From Flabesymbios commensalis (taxonomy: Eukaryota > Annelida > Polychaeta > Terebellida > Flabelligeridae): a stretch of DNA of 64,000 nt. The stretch spans positions 16,174,480 through 16,238,479 of the forward strand of contig OZ024915.1 in assembly GCA_964017125.1 (NCBI GenBank), written 5' to 3'. The notes under the pieces are model-generated. The model saw only the letters and a program-made list of their open reading frames with translations, was not told the origin of the DNA and searched no databases. Of the stretch, positions 1 to 10,935 are shown piece by piece. Made by a program: the position numbers and the translations under genes. How positions within the stretch are numbered: the stretch's first letter is position 1; each line of letters starts with the position of its first letter.

Positions 1-1072
1 AAATATTTTATGTCGTGTTAACGTACGCGTGCACGTGGGTAGCCCGGCAATTGCTAAGTGGTTGCCCTCATATCGTTGAATCATTTGCATTTGATATCTA
101 CATGTCGTCGTCTCGGATTTAATGGGTCTTCTGAGCCACTCATATGAGTGGCAGATAGGACCCCTTAACCTCGATATGACGATAGGATTCATAGATGCAG
201 AAAAAATCTTACAAGACAATATTGTGAATTGTGACGAAATATTATAGGTAAAAGGTATTTTAAATTAAAGCGTATCTTATCAATAGGTAAGCAAACAAGA
301 GTACAAAAATATTTGTCAATTTTATTTTATGGTAATGTGTAATTATTGTTGTGCAAAAAGTTTTACTGGGAATCACATAATTAATGACTGTATAGACAGC
401 TTTTTTCTATTACCGAGTTGGGAAAAAGAACGATGTTATGTAATGAGTAAAATATATTGTTACTTTCAAACTACTAAATAGTTTTTTTTGCCATTATTCT
501 TCATTCGACCATGTAAATAAATCTATAAATTAATATAAAACAGGCGTTGTGTTCTTGACGTTATCTTGCAAATTATATTTAGCGGCGCAGACTCTGTCCA
601 GGCTTTTCAAATCGGTGTCATTAATGTACACGACTTTAAATACTATAAGAGTATTTCGCTAGGACAAATGTTATCAATGTTATGTCAAGTAAATAAAATA
701 CAGAAATGATACTGATGTGACGATAGCACTTTAATATTATGATCTGTCAAGCGGGAATGCAGCCCCTTATTTTATTTCATTTGGCTTGATGCATACAATA
801 CATATCACTTACAAAATAATATTAACATGACATATATACTGTAAAAATGTACGCAAGGGATGTCACTGCAGGTGACCATACAACCTGGTTTTACATCGAA
901 AACAATTTTTTTACTAAAATGTGAACTTTTGCAAGAGTAAAATTATGAAATTTCCGTCACCAGGAAAAATATTTAATTTTTGCACTTGTATGTTGAGATA
1001 TTTTCAATATAGTTTGCAGTCTTCAGAATCTGTTTCAGAAGCAGTGGAGTGTGGGGCAAAACATGTAAGCCA
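1..1072. other. AT-rich gene-free stretch
   Basis: I see no exon, RNA gene or recognisable repeat here. The only local structure noted is an 18-base perfect palindrome (GCCACTCATATGAGTGGC) at 135-152. Short open frames are AT-rich and lack any recognisable motif. Confidence 0.5.
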
Positions 1073-1964
1073 CACCACTATGGTTGGCCATCTATGGTTG
1101 GCCATCACCCTCATAAGTAAATAAACCTTCCGAGGATAAATAAAAACCTTCCGCGGACAATTAAAAACCTTCCGCGGATAATTAAAAACCTTCCGCGGAT
1201 AATTAGTAAACTTCCGCGGACAATTAAAAACCTTCCGCGGAGAATTATAACCTTCCGCGGATAATTAAAACCTTCCGCGGAGAATTATAATCTTGCACGG
1301 ATAATTAAAAACCTTCCGCGGACAATTAAAAACCTTCCGCGGATAATTAAAAACCTTCCGCGGACAATTAAAAACCTTCCGCGGATAATAAAAAATTAAT
1401 TCTCCGCGAAAGGTTTTAATTATCCGCGGGAATTTTTTAATTGTCCGCGGAAGGTTTTTAATTATCTGCGGAAGGTTTTTAATTGTCCGCGGAAGGTTTT
1501 TAATTATCCGCAGAAGGTTTTTAATTATCCGTGGAAGATTATAATTCTCCGCAGAAGGTTTTTAATTATCCGCGGAAGGTTATAATTCTCCGCGGAAGGT
1601 TTTTAATTGTCCGCAGAAGGTTTCTAATTATCCGCGGAAGGTTTTTATTTATCCTTGGAAGGTATCCGCGGAAGGTTATAATTCTCCGCGGAAGGTTTTT
1701 AATTGTCCGCGGAAGGTTTCTAATTATCCACGGAAGGTTTTTAATTATCCGTGGAAGATTATAATTCTCCGCGGAAGGTTTTTAATTATCCGCAGAAGGT
1801 TATAATTATCCGTAGAAGATTATAATTCTACGCGGAAGGTTTTTAATTGTCCGCGGAAGGTTTCTAATTATCCGCGGAAGGTTTTTAATTATCCGCGGAA
1901 GAGGTTTTTAATTATCCGCGGAAGGCTTATTTACTTATGAGGGTGATGGCCAACCATACACCAC
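1073..1964. mobile_element. Foldback element made of inverted CCGCGG minisatellite
   Basis: The outer ends are inverted repeats of about 40 bases: TATGGTTGGCCATC at 1079 onward matches GATGGCCAACCATA ending at 1958. They are flanked by a 6-base direct repeat CACCAC at 1073-1078 and 1959-1964, which I read as a target-site duplication. The left end carries an extra tandem copy of CTATGGTTGGCCAT. The interior is a tandem array of a unit near 19 bases (AATTAAAAACCTTCCGCGG). It runs in one direction to about 1390 and as the reverse complement from there to about 1925, so the whole element could fold into one very long hairpin. No transposase is encoded. Open frames across it are a by-product of the repeat. 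Foldback elements with satellite-like arms are known in animals, but I cannot assign this one to a superfamily. Confidence 0.8.
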
Positions 1965-2229
1965 AGTCTTCTGCCGTGCTGTAGGCCTATGTACGCGAGG
2001 TCACCATTGGGAAAGCACTGCACACTAATTAATTGTGCAATGACAGCCTAATGCTAGACTGTTTCCACCAACATCAACCAGCATTAACAAATGGAATGAT
2101 TTTTTGTAGTTGAATAGAATTTTGGAAATGGATGGATGAAACCGATGGGACATACAAGTTCAGAACAATAGGTTACTGTATACCGATCATCGACGACTAT
2201 GATCTATTGTTCAAGCGATTATTTCTGTC

Positions 2230-2420
2230 AACGCAAATTCCAGCTCCAAGTTAGGAAAAATATAGTTATTTATGCAAAATAGACATTTCCCAAAGTGAAT
2301 TATCTGATTAATTTAGCATAAAGATCTACTAAATAATGTTTTATCAATTTCAATGTTTGGCACATGCTTGAAAGCGTATGTATCCGGTCCCAGCATCACA
2401 AGGGTTAAGACGAGGCCTAG
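2230..2420. repeat. Fragment of hairpin repeat family E
   Basis: This stretch resembles the sequence into which the LTR element inserted (11868-11930 joined to 23330-23478). Both share CAAATTCCAGCT-type sequence, then GAAAAATA, then TTATG.AAAATAGACAT, and both run into a terminus of the form ATCCGG..CAGCA..ACAAGGGTTAA. Two diverged copies in one window support an interspersed family ending in AAGGGTTAA. Confidence 0.5.
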
Positions 2421-2640
2421 CAGCACAAGGGTTAAGACGAGGCCCTAGCAGCAGAAGGGTTAACACGAGGTCTCAGCATCACAAGAGTTAACACGAGGTC
2501 CTAGCAGCACAAGGGTTAACACGAGTACCTAGCATCACAAGCGTTAGCACGAGGTCACAGCAGCACAAGGGTTAACACGAGGTCCTAGCAGCAAAAGGGT
2601 TAACACGAGGTCCCAGCAGCAAAAGGGTTAACATGAGGCC
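2391..2640. repeat. Minisatellite, unit about 28-30 bases
   Basis: Eight or nine imperfect tandem copies of a unit such as CCTAGCAGCACAAGGGTTAA followed by CACGAGGT. The core AGCA.CACAAGGGTTAA equals the terminus of the preceding family E repeat, so the array probably arose by amplification of a transposon end. No coding signal. Confidence 0.8.
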
Positions 2641-2662
2641 AAGAATTTATGAATAACTTGCA

Positions 2663-3466
2663 TAATGCTGCTCTCACACATAAGCTAATATGCTAGCAAA
2701 TATAGCGAATATTTATCCTTGAAATTCGCAGTGAATTCGCCCAAAAATTGTGAATAGAAAGCGAATATTTTCACCTCAGTCATCCCTCGACCTCTCCTTA
2801 CGAATATGTTGTAAATGCACTGCGAATGATTGCCAATGCCTTACGAATTGCTAACAATCGTTGCGAATGGTGCAAATGGTCTTAAAAATAAATGCTGCGA
2901 CTGCCTTGCGAATGTTATGAATGCTTGCGAATGCTTACAAATGGGCTTGAAAACGTTACAAACGTACTTATGAATGATACGAATGTCTTACCAACGTTGC
3001 CATTGTCTTGCCATTTTCTTACGAATAATGCAAATATTTGATGACGAGGGTGTGATTGGTATAAATACGGAGTGAATATGACGCTGGGTTCATTGTTTTT
3101 TTTTAATTTAACAGTGGTAAGACATTCGCAAGGAATGGGAAACGGCGAACTTTACAAACGCCTTGCAAATGCCTTGCGAACGTTGCAAGTGCTTCCGAAT
3201 GCCTTACTAACGTTACCAATGGCTTGCGAATGCTTACGAATATTGACGGCGAATGACAATATTCGCAACATTCGCTGAAATTTAGGAGACGCTTTCTAAA
3301 CTGGCCGATATTCGTAAGCAGGTGGAGAATGACTTGCAAACGTTCCGAATTTGTTACAAACGCTTTCAAATACTCGGCGAGTGTTGCGAATTTTGAGCGA
3401 ATGTCAAATCTTTTAATTAGTAAGCACATTCCCAAGCATATTCGCCTATGTGTGAGAGCAGCATTA
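2663..3466. mobile_element. TA-flanked inverted-repeat element with GCGAATG-rich interior
   Basis: Termini ATGCTGCTCTCACACATA (2665-2682) and its reverse complement (3447-3464) are exact, with weaker pairing continuing inward. A TA dinucleotide lies immediately outside each end (2663-2664, 3465-3466), as in Tc1/mariner-type target duplications. The interior is a degenerate repeat built on words like TTGCGAATGCC with a rhythm near 12 bases and no transposase, so this is a non-autonomous element. Reading frames inside follow the repeat and do not look like genes. Confidence 0.7.
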
Positions 3467-3708
3467 GTAAAAAAAAATTCCATCGCTCCCATAAAAAAAG
3501 TGTTTAGTATTTTTCAATCGGTTTATTTTATGTTCTTCGCCTCAGCAAACTCTGCAAAATGCCTTTTTTAATTATCTCGATTCCCCATGGTTTGTCCGCA
3601 ATTCGTCTCTTTTCCTGCAGAGTGTATTGAATAAAATGGTCGACTTGCGAATTCTTTGAAACTCAATGACCTCGACCTCCTTTGTTTTCACTGAGCTTGC
3701 TAATACAA

Positions 3709-4103
3709 TGAAGTATGGGAGAGGGTTCTCATATAACCTTGTTTTCACCGAGTGACGTCACTGCGTTTCACAGAATGAAGTTTGGGGGGAGGGGGTATTA
3801 TATAACCTTGTTTTCACCGAATGACGTCACTGCGTTTCACAGAATTCTATGAAACGCAGTGACGTCATCGGAAACCCTTTTGAACGGATACTCGGTGAAA
3901 ACAATGTTATATAATACCCCCTCCCCCCAAACTTCATTCTGGGAGGGGGTATTATATAAGGGGGTATTATATAACCTTGTTTTCACCGAATGACGTCACT
4001 GCGTTTCACAGAATTCTATGAAACGCAGTGACGTCATCGGAAACCCTTTTGAACGGATACTCGGTGAAAACAATGTTATATAATACCCCCTCCCCCATAC
4101 TTT
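3709..4103. repeat. Nested palindromic repeats with GGGGGAGGGGG ends
   Basis: A full palindromic unit spans about 3775-3938: GGGGAGGGGGTATTATATAA at the left mirrors TTATATAATACCCCCTCCCC at the right, around a centre near CACAGAATTCTATG. The arms carry ACGCAGTGACGTCA words. A second unit follows at about 3950-4096. A partial, more diverged unit precedes at 3709-3780, and its outer end pairs with the far right end near 4083-4103. The pattern suggests one copy inserted in or duplicated within another. No coding content. Confidence 0.7.
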
Positions 4104-4282
4104 CAGCGCGGGGACCGTCATTAGACGTAAACGACTCCCGCACTGAAAGGAATTAGCGAATTGTTATGACCGTAGACCCATGACATATATATTCAAATGA
4201 AGCAGGAAGAGCTAACTAAGCTATTTGCGATGATTTCAAATTGGAACAACTCTTTGGTCTCCAAAATATTTCAGCATTTTGT
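4104..4282 (+). repeat. Hairpin repeat family A, partial copy
   Basis: The copy starts with CAGCGCGGGGACCGTC, then TTAGACGT and the conserved body GTAGACCCATGACATA, CAAATGAAGC, GAGCTAACTAAG, TTTGGTCTCC and ATATTTCAGC. Other copies of this family lie at 8872, 10821, 23488, 27562, 34690, 35009, 38511 and 44481. It is short, non-coding, and presumably a non-autonomous DNA transposon. Confidence 0.7.
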
Positions 4283-6177
4283 GTTAAAACATCTAGACAT
4301 TAATGAATTATTATTTATTTGGCCAACGTTCTAAGGTATGTGGTCCATCAAAAGTGAATATTTTTAATCAGTTACGTGAAACGTCTGACCTGTTTTTAAC
4401 TAGGCAATGTTGATGGGCTGAATTAGATTTAAGTTCTAAAGTATATTTTTTATACCACTCCATGACGGAGACTTATTCCTGAGGTCACATAGTGAGCGCA
4501 CGATATTACTGCAATACATGTTTCAAATTACTGTTATCAATATTAGATTTAGCTATAAACAAAAAAATGCATATTTGTGAATTAATTTATACTATTCGCC
4601 TTCTGTTCTGTGAGTAGAGTAGGCCCATGGTTTATCCTCTTCCAGTCTGTGACGACTATGCGTTTCTGAGGGTAGTAACAATCTGTTCAATTTGTCCCTG
4701 TATTAAGACTGATTAAGACAAAGTGAACACTATTATCATCGGTTGTTTAGATTAAGTTATTATCGCCTTTATCCAAGGTACCATTTGTGGTTTACCAAAA
4801 AGTTTTGAAATAGCATTGTGTTTATGTTTATAATAATATTTGAGGAACTATAGAATGTATGGTAAAATTGTTTTTTTCGAAAAAGTCAAAGATACATTGT
4901 GAACGCGTAATCCCAAGTACCACTAGACCGTATTACTCATACTTTTGTATGTAGGCACTTACCTGCCTGAGTACGCAATGAAAAAGTTTTGGTCATAGCG
5001 CAATGATTTTTAGTGATTGTCAATTAAAATGCTTGGCAGAGATGCATTCGTTTTCGCCTCATAGGAAAAACACATCATTTCAACAAGGGCTCAGGGGCAC
5101 ATATTTTCTGTATTTTACTTCTGTGTACATATAATAGTATTATATCGGGTGGTGAAAAGTGTAGGGGGGTAGGCCTACTATCCTGTTTATTAATAAAATG
5201 TAAGTATTATAATTTAGTGCTTTGTTCACAATTGTACCGGAACTATATAATGGTGGTTGTTATAGCTACTAGAGAAACAGACAAGAAGTAGGTAATCCTT
5301 TTGTGGATAACTTTTGTTTTACTCTGCGACCATGTGAACACATTCAATTATAAAGGTAATGATGAGATAATAATAATTACGAATGTTGCACTTGCATTTA
5401 TTAATTTTTAAACATGAAGAAAATCATATCACACATAAAATAATGTCGATCTTGTTTATATTTCTTATACAGATAAAATAAAATAGCCAGTGACTTTGAG
5501 TTTTTATATAGAGTGTCCATATATATTCTTCTAAAACCACTGGCGTCTCGCTGAAAATAAAATAATGAATGGATCTATGAAACATAATTATTTTTTTAAT
5601 ATGTTTTATTCGTGGTGATCAAATTCGAAATTTCCATTTAATATTTTGATAAAAAAAATTACAATATGATAACTACAAGAACTTAAATATTTGTTGGGTA
5701 ACACATAAATTAGGTAGATAGGCATACTTACAATTTTATCTCTCATACACTACTGTATCGTGTGTATACGGGGCAGTCGTGTCTCCAGGAGGATGATCTA
5801 AAAATTGTATCGCTGTACCTTTATCCTGTACAAAGAAAACAAAAACAAATATCACTATAGCATAATTTAATCATTACGAGAACGCAATTCTGCTACGTAA
5901 GTGTACTGTGTAGCAACAACGATTTATGTTCTAGCGCTCATAGCGCATATTTTGCACAAGATATAGGCCTACTCTAGATTACCTTGCTCAGACATGTTTA
6001 AATAACCCTGCTGCTTTTCTGTGGTTTAAATAAGAAAGGTTGGAATAGTTATTTAGCCCAGTGGATTTGGTGTTGATTAAATACAAAAATATTTCTATAA
6101 CCAGCTGTTTTCCTGTAGGTTAAAGAAGGTTTAAATAGTCTAATAGCCCAGGTAATTTTCTGCGGGTTAAATAAGAA
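4283..6177. other. AT-rich gene-free stretch
   Basis: Nothing recognisable. It contains runs of A/T, some TAGGCCTA words (for example near 5170 and 5967), and no open frame with a plausible domain. Confidence 0.45.
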
Positions 6178-6530
6178 GTTTATTGCATCTGGCGCAAGTC
6201 CGGATGCATCCTGCCCATCCTTGCTAGCACTGATTTCAGCAGCTGGCGCAAATCCTGATGCTAGATTAAACTAATTCCACCTGTAAAAATGAGCTTGTGG
6301 ATATTGTATCAAAAACCGACTGGCCGAAATCGGGTTGGCAAATCACTCCCCATCATATTTTCTATTGTTAGAACAGCTGTCGCAAGTCCTGCCGAACTAA
6401 CAAATGGAAAACCATATGTTTGGTTCTTCACAAAGTTTATTGTATCTGGCGCAAGTCCGGATGCATCCTGCCCATCCTTGCTAGCACTGATTTCAACAGC
6501 TGGCGCAAATCCTGATGCTAGATATACAAA
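6178..6530 (-). repeat. Partial copy of the GGACTTGCGCCAG cassette
   Basis: Read on the minus strand this matches part of the 5 kb repeat at about 32510-32870 closely. It includes GGACTTGCGCCAGATGCAAT, the stretch encoding TTTGTTAGTTCGGCAGGACT, and GAGTGATTTGCCAACC. The cassette has therefore spread apart from the full 5 kb unit, or this is a remnant of a third copy. A frame of about 89 codons is open on the plus strand (6289-6558), but the other copies are open on either strand, so I do not call it a gene. Confidence 0.65.
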
Positions 6531-8218
6531 TTCAAATAAAGTTTACTTCATGAATTGAAATATCCCACTACCGCTACCGGTATTTAAGATTAAGAAGCTG
6601 AATATCGCAAAATATAGGGATCATATCCACATGTTTTACACTAATATATTCGCAAATTTCGGAACAGAATTTTAATTTCCTGAGGTTCCACTGGAATGTG
6701 ACTGCATCATAGAGAGTTTAAAATGCATTTATTACATTCTAAACCATACCATTTTCTACAAATTAGTTTGATTGTGGTTATATTAAAAAAATATAGAAAG
6801 CTGGTCCAAAATTTTACGGTACAAATTTCGAATATCAATTTTAACTAATTTCTGCTAAGAATAGAGGATCACATGAGACACCATTGGAAAGAGGATGATT
6901 TTTTCAAAAATATAGTTGATGATGTGTCAATATTACATGCGGAACGTTTACATTCTAGCAAATTCGCTTTGGGGTGACTAAATAAAAAAGTACAGAAATT
7001 AATCATTAAATTTGCGGGTACATGACTTTGAGTTCAGTTTTCGTCAATTTCTCCCAACAATACAGCTCCACATCAAGCACCACAGAAAACAGGAGAAAAT
7101 TTCCAATAAGATGAACTATAATTTGCCCCTATTACATTCTGAGCTTTAAACTCCTTAAATAAGGGTCTAAATGAGAACCAGCTGCACGTCTATATGACCC
7201 ACTTGTTTTTATGTGGGTTATATTATAAGAAGACTTTTATTGTTATTTAGCCCAGGTTTTTTTCAGAATTTGAAAAAAATAAACGTGGGGGGGGGGGCGG
7301 CCCTTAAGTTTTCTGTTGGTATATTTAGGTCAATTTAGGTGGCTTTTTTAAATAATGTGGAGAAAAAAGCGGGGCCGTCCCCCCTCCCCCGCCCTGGATG
7401 TGCGGCCGGCATTTCCCGTCATTAAGTTGACTATAGGCCTTTATTTACCCAATGTTGTTTTAATGTTGGCCCAGTGTCGTAGACGGTGGACCAACAATAA
7501 AGTAACCTTGGGTGAATGTCTCAGATACTAAGCAATATAAAATGAACATCGGGCGTCGTAATCAAATGCGGCCACGGACGATAATACGCGTAGTTGTCAA
7601 TTCACATATATTTGGTAGTATTCCAGCTTTCATATTTTTTTATAAATGTTGCAAGCGATAATAGTTGTCTTGTGTCAGGGATAGGCCAATATTTACATTG
7701 TACAAGTTTATTTTCACGCGGCATAACTTACCTGTTCATTTAAGGTCCTGGTGTAGGCTATTCAGTTCCGTGAATGAGCGCCAAAAAACAAACATTGACA
7801 GCAGGGCATTAAAAGAACGATTTTGATTGGTTGTCATTGTCGGGTTAAATAAGGGTTTTAATCTTCTTGCACTCCCCGTGACGAGGTAAATAGACACTTC
7901 CTTTTTGTTTGATAATATTTCTTTGAAATTTCGACAACCGGCGTTTTTCTCTTCTGTGACGAATGCATTTAATATTTGATAATAAATATTTATCCGTTTA
8001 TTCAGCTCATACAAAAATTATATTTTATCATATCATGAAAATAATATAATTGAGTGGGATTTTCCTAGCACTCGCTCCACGATGATAATTGAGTTTATTT
8101 TTTAATTATATATGTCAGAATTCGTACTTAGGTATAATTCTATAGGCCTATTCACATCCTGGTCGGACCATTCTACGGATATCTGTTCCAACATTAAACC
8201 AAAATAAAACCAACATTC
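6531..8218. other. Gene-free stretch with G-rich and C-rich tracts
   Basis: No gene seen. A poly-G tract near 7288-7300 and a C-rich tract near 7378-7392 face each other as complementary arms. A fragment of the CCAGC repeat family (TTGGCCCAGTGTCGTAGACG) lies near 7440-7500. Confidence 0.4.
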
Positions 8219-8323
8219 CCAGCAAACATGGGGCGTCCACCCAATGTTGCGCTGATGTTGGGCCAGCGTCGTGGGTGATGCCCAACATCAGCCGACATTG
8301 GGCCAACGCCTCGTGTTTGCTGG
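8219..8323. repeat. CCAGC-family hairpin repeat
   Basis: The ends CCAGCAAACATG and the inverted TGTTTGCTGG bound about 105 bases of imperfect inverted repeat rich in TTGGGCCAGCGTC and GTTGGCCCAAC words. Comparable copies lie at 24055, 24158, 26469, 35051, 44405 and, as fragments, at 7440, 9856, 10437, 11325, 51912 and 62338. It has no coding capacity and could be a MITE. No target duplication is clear. Confidence 0.65.
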
Positions 8324-8871
8324 CTTATATTCGCTGGAAGTCGTTCATTTCCACTTAACTCATACCTTTGCACACGTCACACACCTGACATGACAGAGAC
8401 AGAAGCAGACAAATTAATTGGTTTATTTGTCTAGAGATTGACAGTCCTACAGATATTGTTGGCGACCTCTAGTTGAAGCTGATAAATATTTCGTTATAAC
8501 TGAAGATGACGCACAACTATTAAAACTTGTTTTGTACAGCGCTACGAGCAACGCTCTGTTGGAATAGCGCTTTAGGAGAAGTAAATATTATTAAATATTA
8601 TTATCTTTATTATTACAACTAAATGACGCAGGCGTCACGCTTCTGAGATTGGAATGTTGTTCTGCCCGGCTAAAACTGACGTAACACCAGGTTAAGAAAT
8701 ATTTTTACGTGATAAAATATACAGACAGATTATTATTATCTTTCAGTTTTATTGAATTTTTAAAATGTTTTATTGCGTTGCAAATATATTTAATATTGAA
8801 ATTAAATAGTCATCTATTTGTCATGTCATATACTTATATCTATTTATACCATTGAAAATAGATAACCTTTT

Positions 8872-9050
8872 CAGCGCTGAGACACCGACTTATGACGTCA
8901 GAGATCCCCGCACTGAAAGAGTAAAATATTTATAATGGCCGTAGACACATAACATAGGTATTCAAATGAAGCGAAAAGCGCTAGCTAAGATATTTATGAT
9001 GATTTCAAATTAAAAAACCCTTTGGTCTCCATCGTTTATACAAACATATG
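8872..9050 (+). repeat. Hairpin repeat family A, partial copy
   Basis: It begins TAACCTTTTCAGCGCTGAGA, followed by TTATGACGTCAGA, CCCCGCACTGAAAGAG, then the conserved body (GGCCGTAGACACATAACATA, TTCAAATGAAGC, TTTGGTCTCC). The right terminus is degraded. Confidence 0.65.
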
Positions 9051-9152
9051 TCATCGTGGTCGACGCGCGACGACAATGTTACAGTTTTGAAAATGATTGC
9101 GTTGCCTATCGCGCTCGCGTAAGTCGTAACAATGGAAACGAAGATACTATTT

Positions 9153-9374
9153 TCACTCACTCACTCACTCACTCACTCACTCACTCACTCACTCACTCAC
9201 TCACTCACTCACTCACTCACTCACTCACTCACTCACTCACTCACTCACTCACTCACTCACTCACTCACTCACTCACTCACTCACTCACTCACTCACTCAC
9301 TCACTCACTCACTCACTCACTCACTCACTCACTCACTCACTCACTCACTCACTCACTCACTCACTCACTCACTC
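9153..9374. repeat. TCAC tetranucleotide microsatellite
   Basis: About 55 uninterrupted copies of TCAC. Frames across it encode a Leu-Thr-His-Ser repeat, which follows simply from the four-base period and is not evidence of a protein. Confidence 0.97.
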
Positions 9375-10146
9375 TCTATATCTTACCTTTTTGTCCCACA
9401 GCAAACATGCAGCACGTGACGACGATGGTGATGGTCAACCAGAGCCTCATGGTGCAACTCAAATAATCTACCCTGCTAAATCAACAAATAATTTGTAGCA
9501 GCAAAATGTCCGTCAGAAAAAAGATTCATAATCAGGTTGGATACATTTATCACTAACGTGAGCAAAAAAGCTGAAATTTAATGAAAAACATGAATTAAAA
9601 AAGTACCTTGTTGTTGCCGTATAAAGTTGACCGAGACCCAATTTGTTTTGCACTGTAAAGTTGTCTGGCGTCAACGTATCCCGTGATATCTCTGATTGCG
9701 CTTGACTCACTATGTGTGTTAAAACAACACGCTATATTCGGCTGAAGTCTTCTTCGGGAGTACGCATGAACAGCTTTTATGTTATTTTTTAGATCACGTG
9801 ATACAAAGACCACGTCTATATTCCTAGAAATTGGCACGAGAACGAATGATGAGCTAATGCTGGGCCAGCGTCTCAGTCGGTTTCCTAACAATGAACCACC
9901 ATTAGCTAAACATTTCTTGTTTTGTGGGTTTATACACGTATATATGTATAGCGTGTCTTGCTTGGTGGGTTTATACATGTAGGTCTAAATTCTCACCGAA
10001 GCATGAAGTAAACATAACGGTTTTAAAAAAGTCAACTGACATTCAATATCGGACTGAGGAGCCTATAAACTATAAACATCGAGGACGTAGATATATGTCG
10101 CGCTGAAAGGGTTATCAATCTACTTTTCAATGCTGTTTGAATGACG
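9375..10146. other. Gene-free stretch
   Basis: No gene recognised. A diverged CCAGC-family fragment (AATGCTGGGCCAGCGTC) is visible near 9856-9912. Overlapping short frames on both strands show no domain. Confidence 0.4.
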
Positions 10147-10395
10147 TTAACCCTTAGAGCACTGAGCCAAGAAATTTATATTTTCAGCCTCTTGAAGTTG
10201 TGTCTCGCTACCGCGATCCACAACTTCAAGTGACTAAAAATTAGTTTAATTTGCAAAATCTGGGTTGAAATGTATATGATTATGACAGATTTGGGACATA
10301 TTTAATTTTTAAAACCTGGTTAATACAAGACAATTAAAACATCCGAAAACAATACTATAGTCAACTGTAGTCGACATCAGTGTGCTAAGGGCTAA
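10147..10395. repeat. Hairpin repeat family B, near complete
   Basis: The ends are TTAACCCTTAGAGCACTGA at left and TCAGTGTGCTAAGGGCTAA at right. Inside is a strong hairpin, GAAGTTGTGTCTCGCTACC followed by GCGATCCACAACTTC. Copies at 26789 and 53118 share the same hairpin and ends. Non-coding; the TTAA border with inward CCCTT resembles piggyBac-type elements. Confidence 0.75.
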
Positions 10396-10436
10396 TGATA
10401 ATTTTGATACTCAGTAGAAAAGGAAATAAATAACTC

Positions 10437-10630
10437 CCCAGCAGACACAAGGCGCTGAATCAATGTTGGTTTAACGTTGAACAAAAACATTCCATATCTT
10501 GATAGTATTGATATGCTTCTAAAACGACCATCACTTATAACCCTTTCAGGCCTGAATTTACCACAAGCCATACACAACAAGTCGTGAATTGATGTCGCAA
10601 TTTTCGATTGTAGAGGATAAAAATGACTTG
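10437..10630. repeat. CCAGC fragment followed by family C fragment
   Basis: 10437-10500 carries CCCCAGCAGACACAAGG and AATGTTGGTTTAACGTTG, a diverged CCAGC copy. From about 10540 the words AACCCTTTCAGGCCTGAATT and ACAAGTCGTGAATTG match family C (35340 and 40690), whose end reads AGGCCTGAAAGGGTTAA. Confidence 0.5.
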
Positions 10631-10740
10631 AAGTGGGAGGCAAAAAAATAAATATTGTTTTAAGTTTTAGGAAATTGATCCATTCTTCTGAGATGCAAAA
10701 TTATGCTTTGATGCATCGTGGTGGTTTAAAGGGTTAAACA

Positions 10741-10935
10741 CTTAGTTACAATACATACATACGTGCACGCACGCACGCATCGCACGCACGCATGCACGCA
10801 CGTACGTACGCACGTTGACATTTGTAATGACAGTAGACCCATAGCATGGATGTTCAAATAAAGCGGAAAGAGCTAACTGAGACATTTATGATGATTTCTC
10901 CATAGTTTAAATACAAACGAATTTAAGGGTTGTAA
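10741..10935. repeat. GCAC/ACGC microsatellite next to a family A tail
   Basis: 10752-10815 is an imperfect array of GCACGCAC and ACGTACGT. It is followed by the family A body (GTAGACCCATAGCATGG, TTCAAATAAAGCGG, GAGCTAACTGAGACATTTAT) ending in a degraded AAGGGTTGTAATGG. Confidence 0.7.

Noticed and set aside
1531-1764. Open frame rich in RGRFLI repeats
   Set aside because: It is a translation of the foldback minisatellite; the frame has no independent support.
3103-3571. Overlapping open frames on both strands near 3100-3570
   Set aside because: They follow the degenerate GCGAATG repeat inside an inverted-repeat element, so both strands are open by composition.
9056-9466. Open frame encoding a Leu-Thr-His-Ser repeat protein
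   Set aside because: It exists only because a pure four-base microsatellite is open in several frames; there is no splice or domain evidence.
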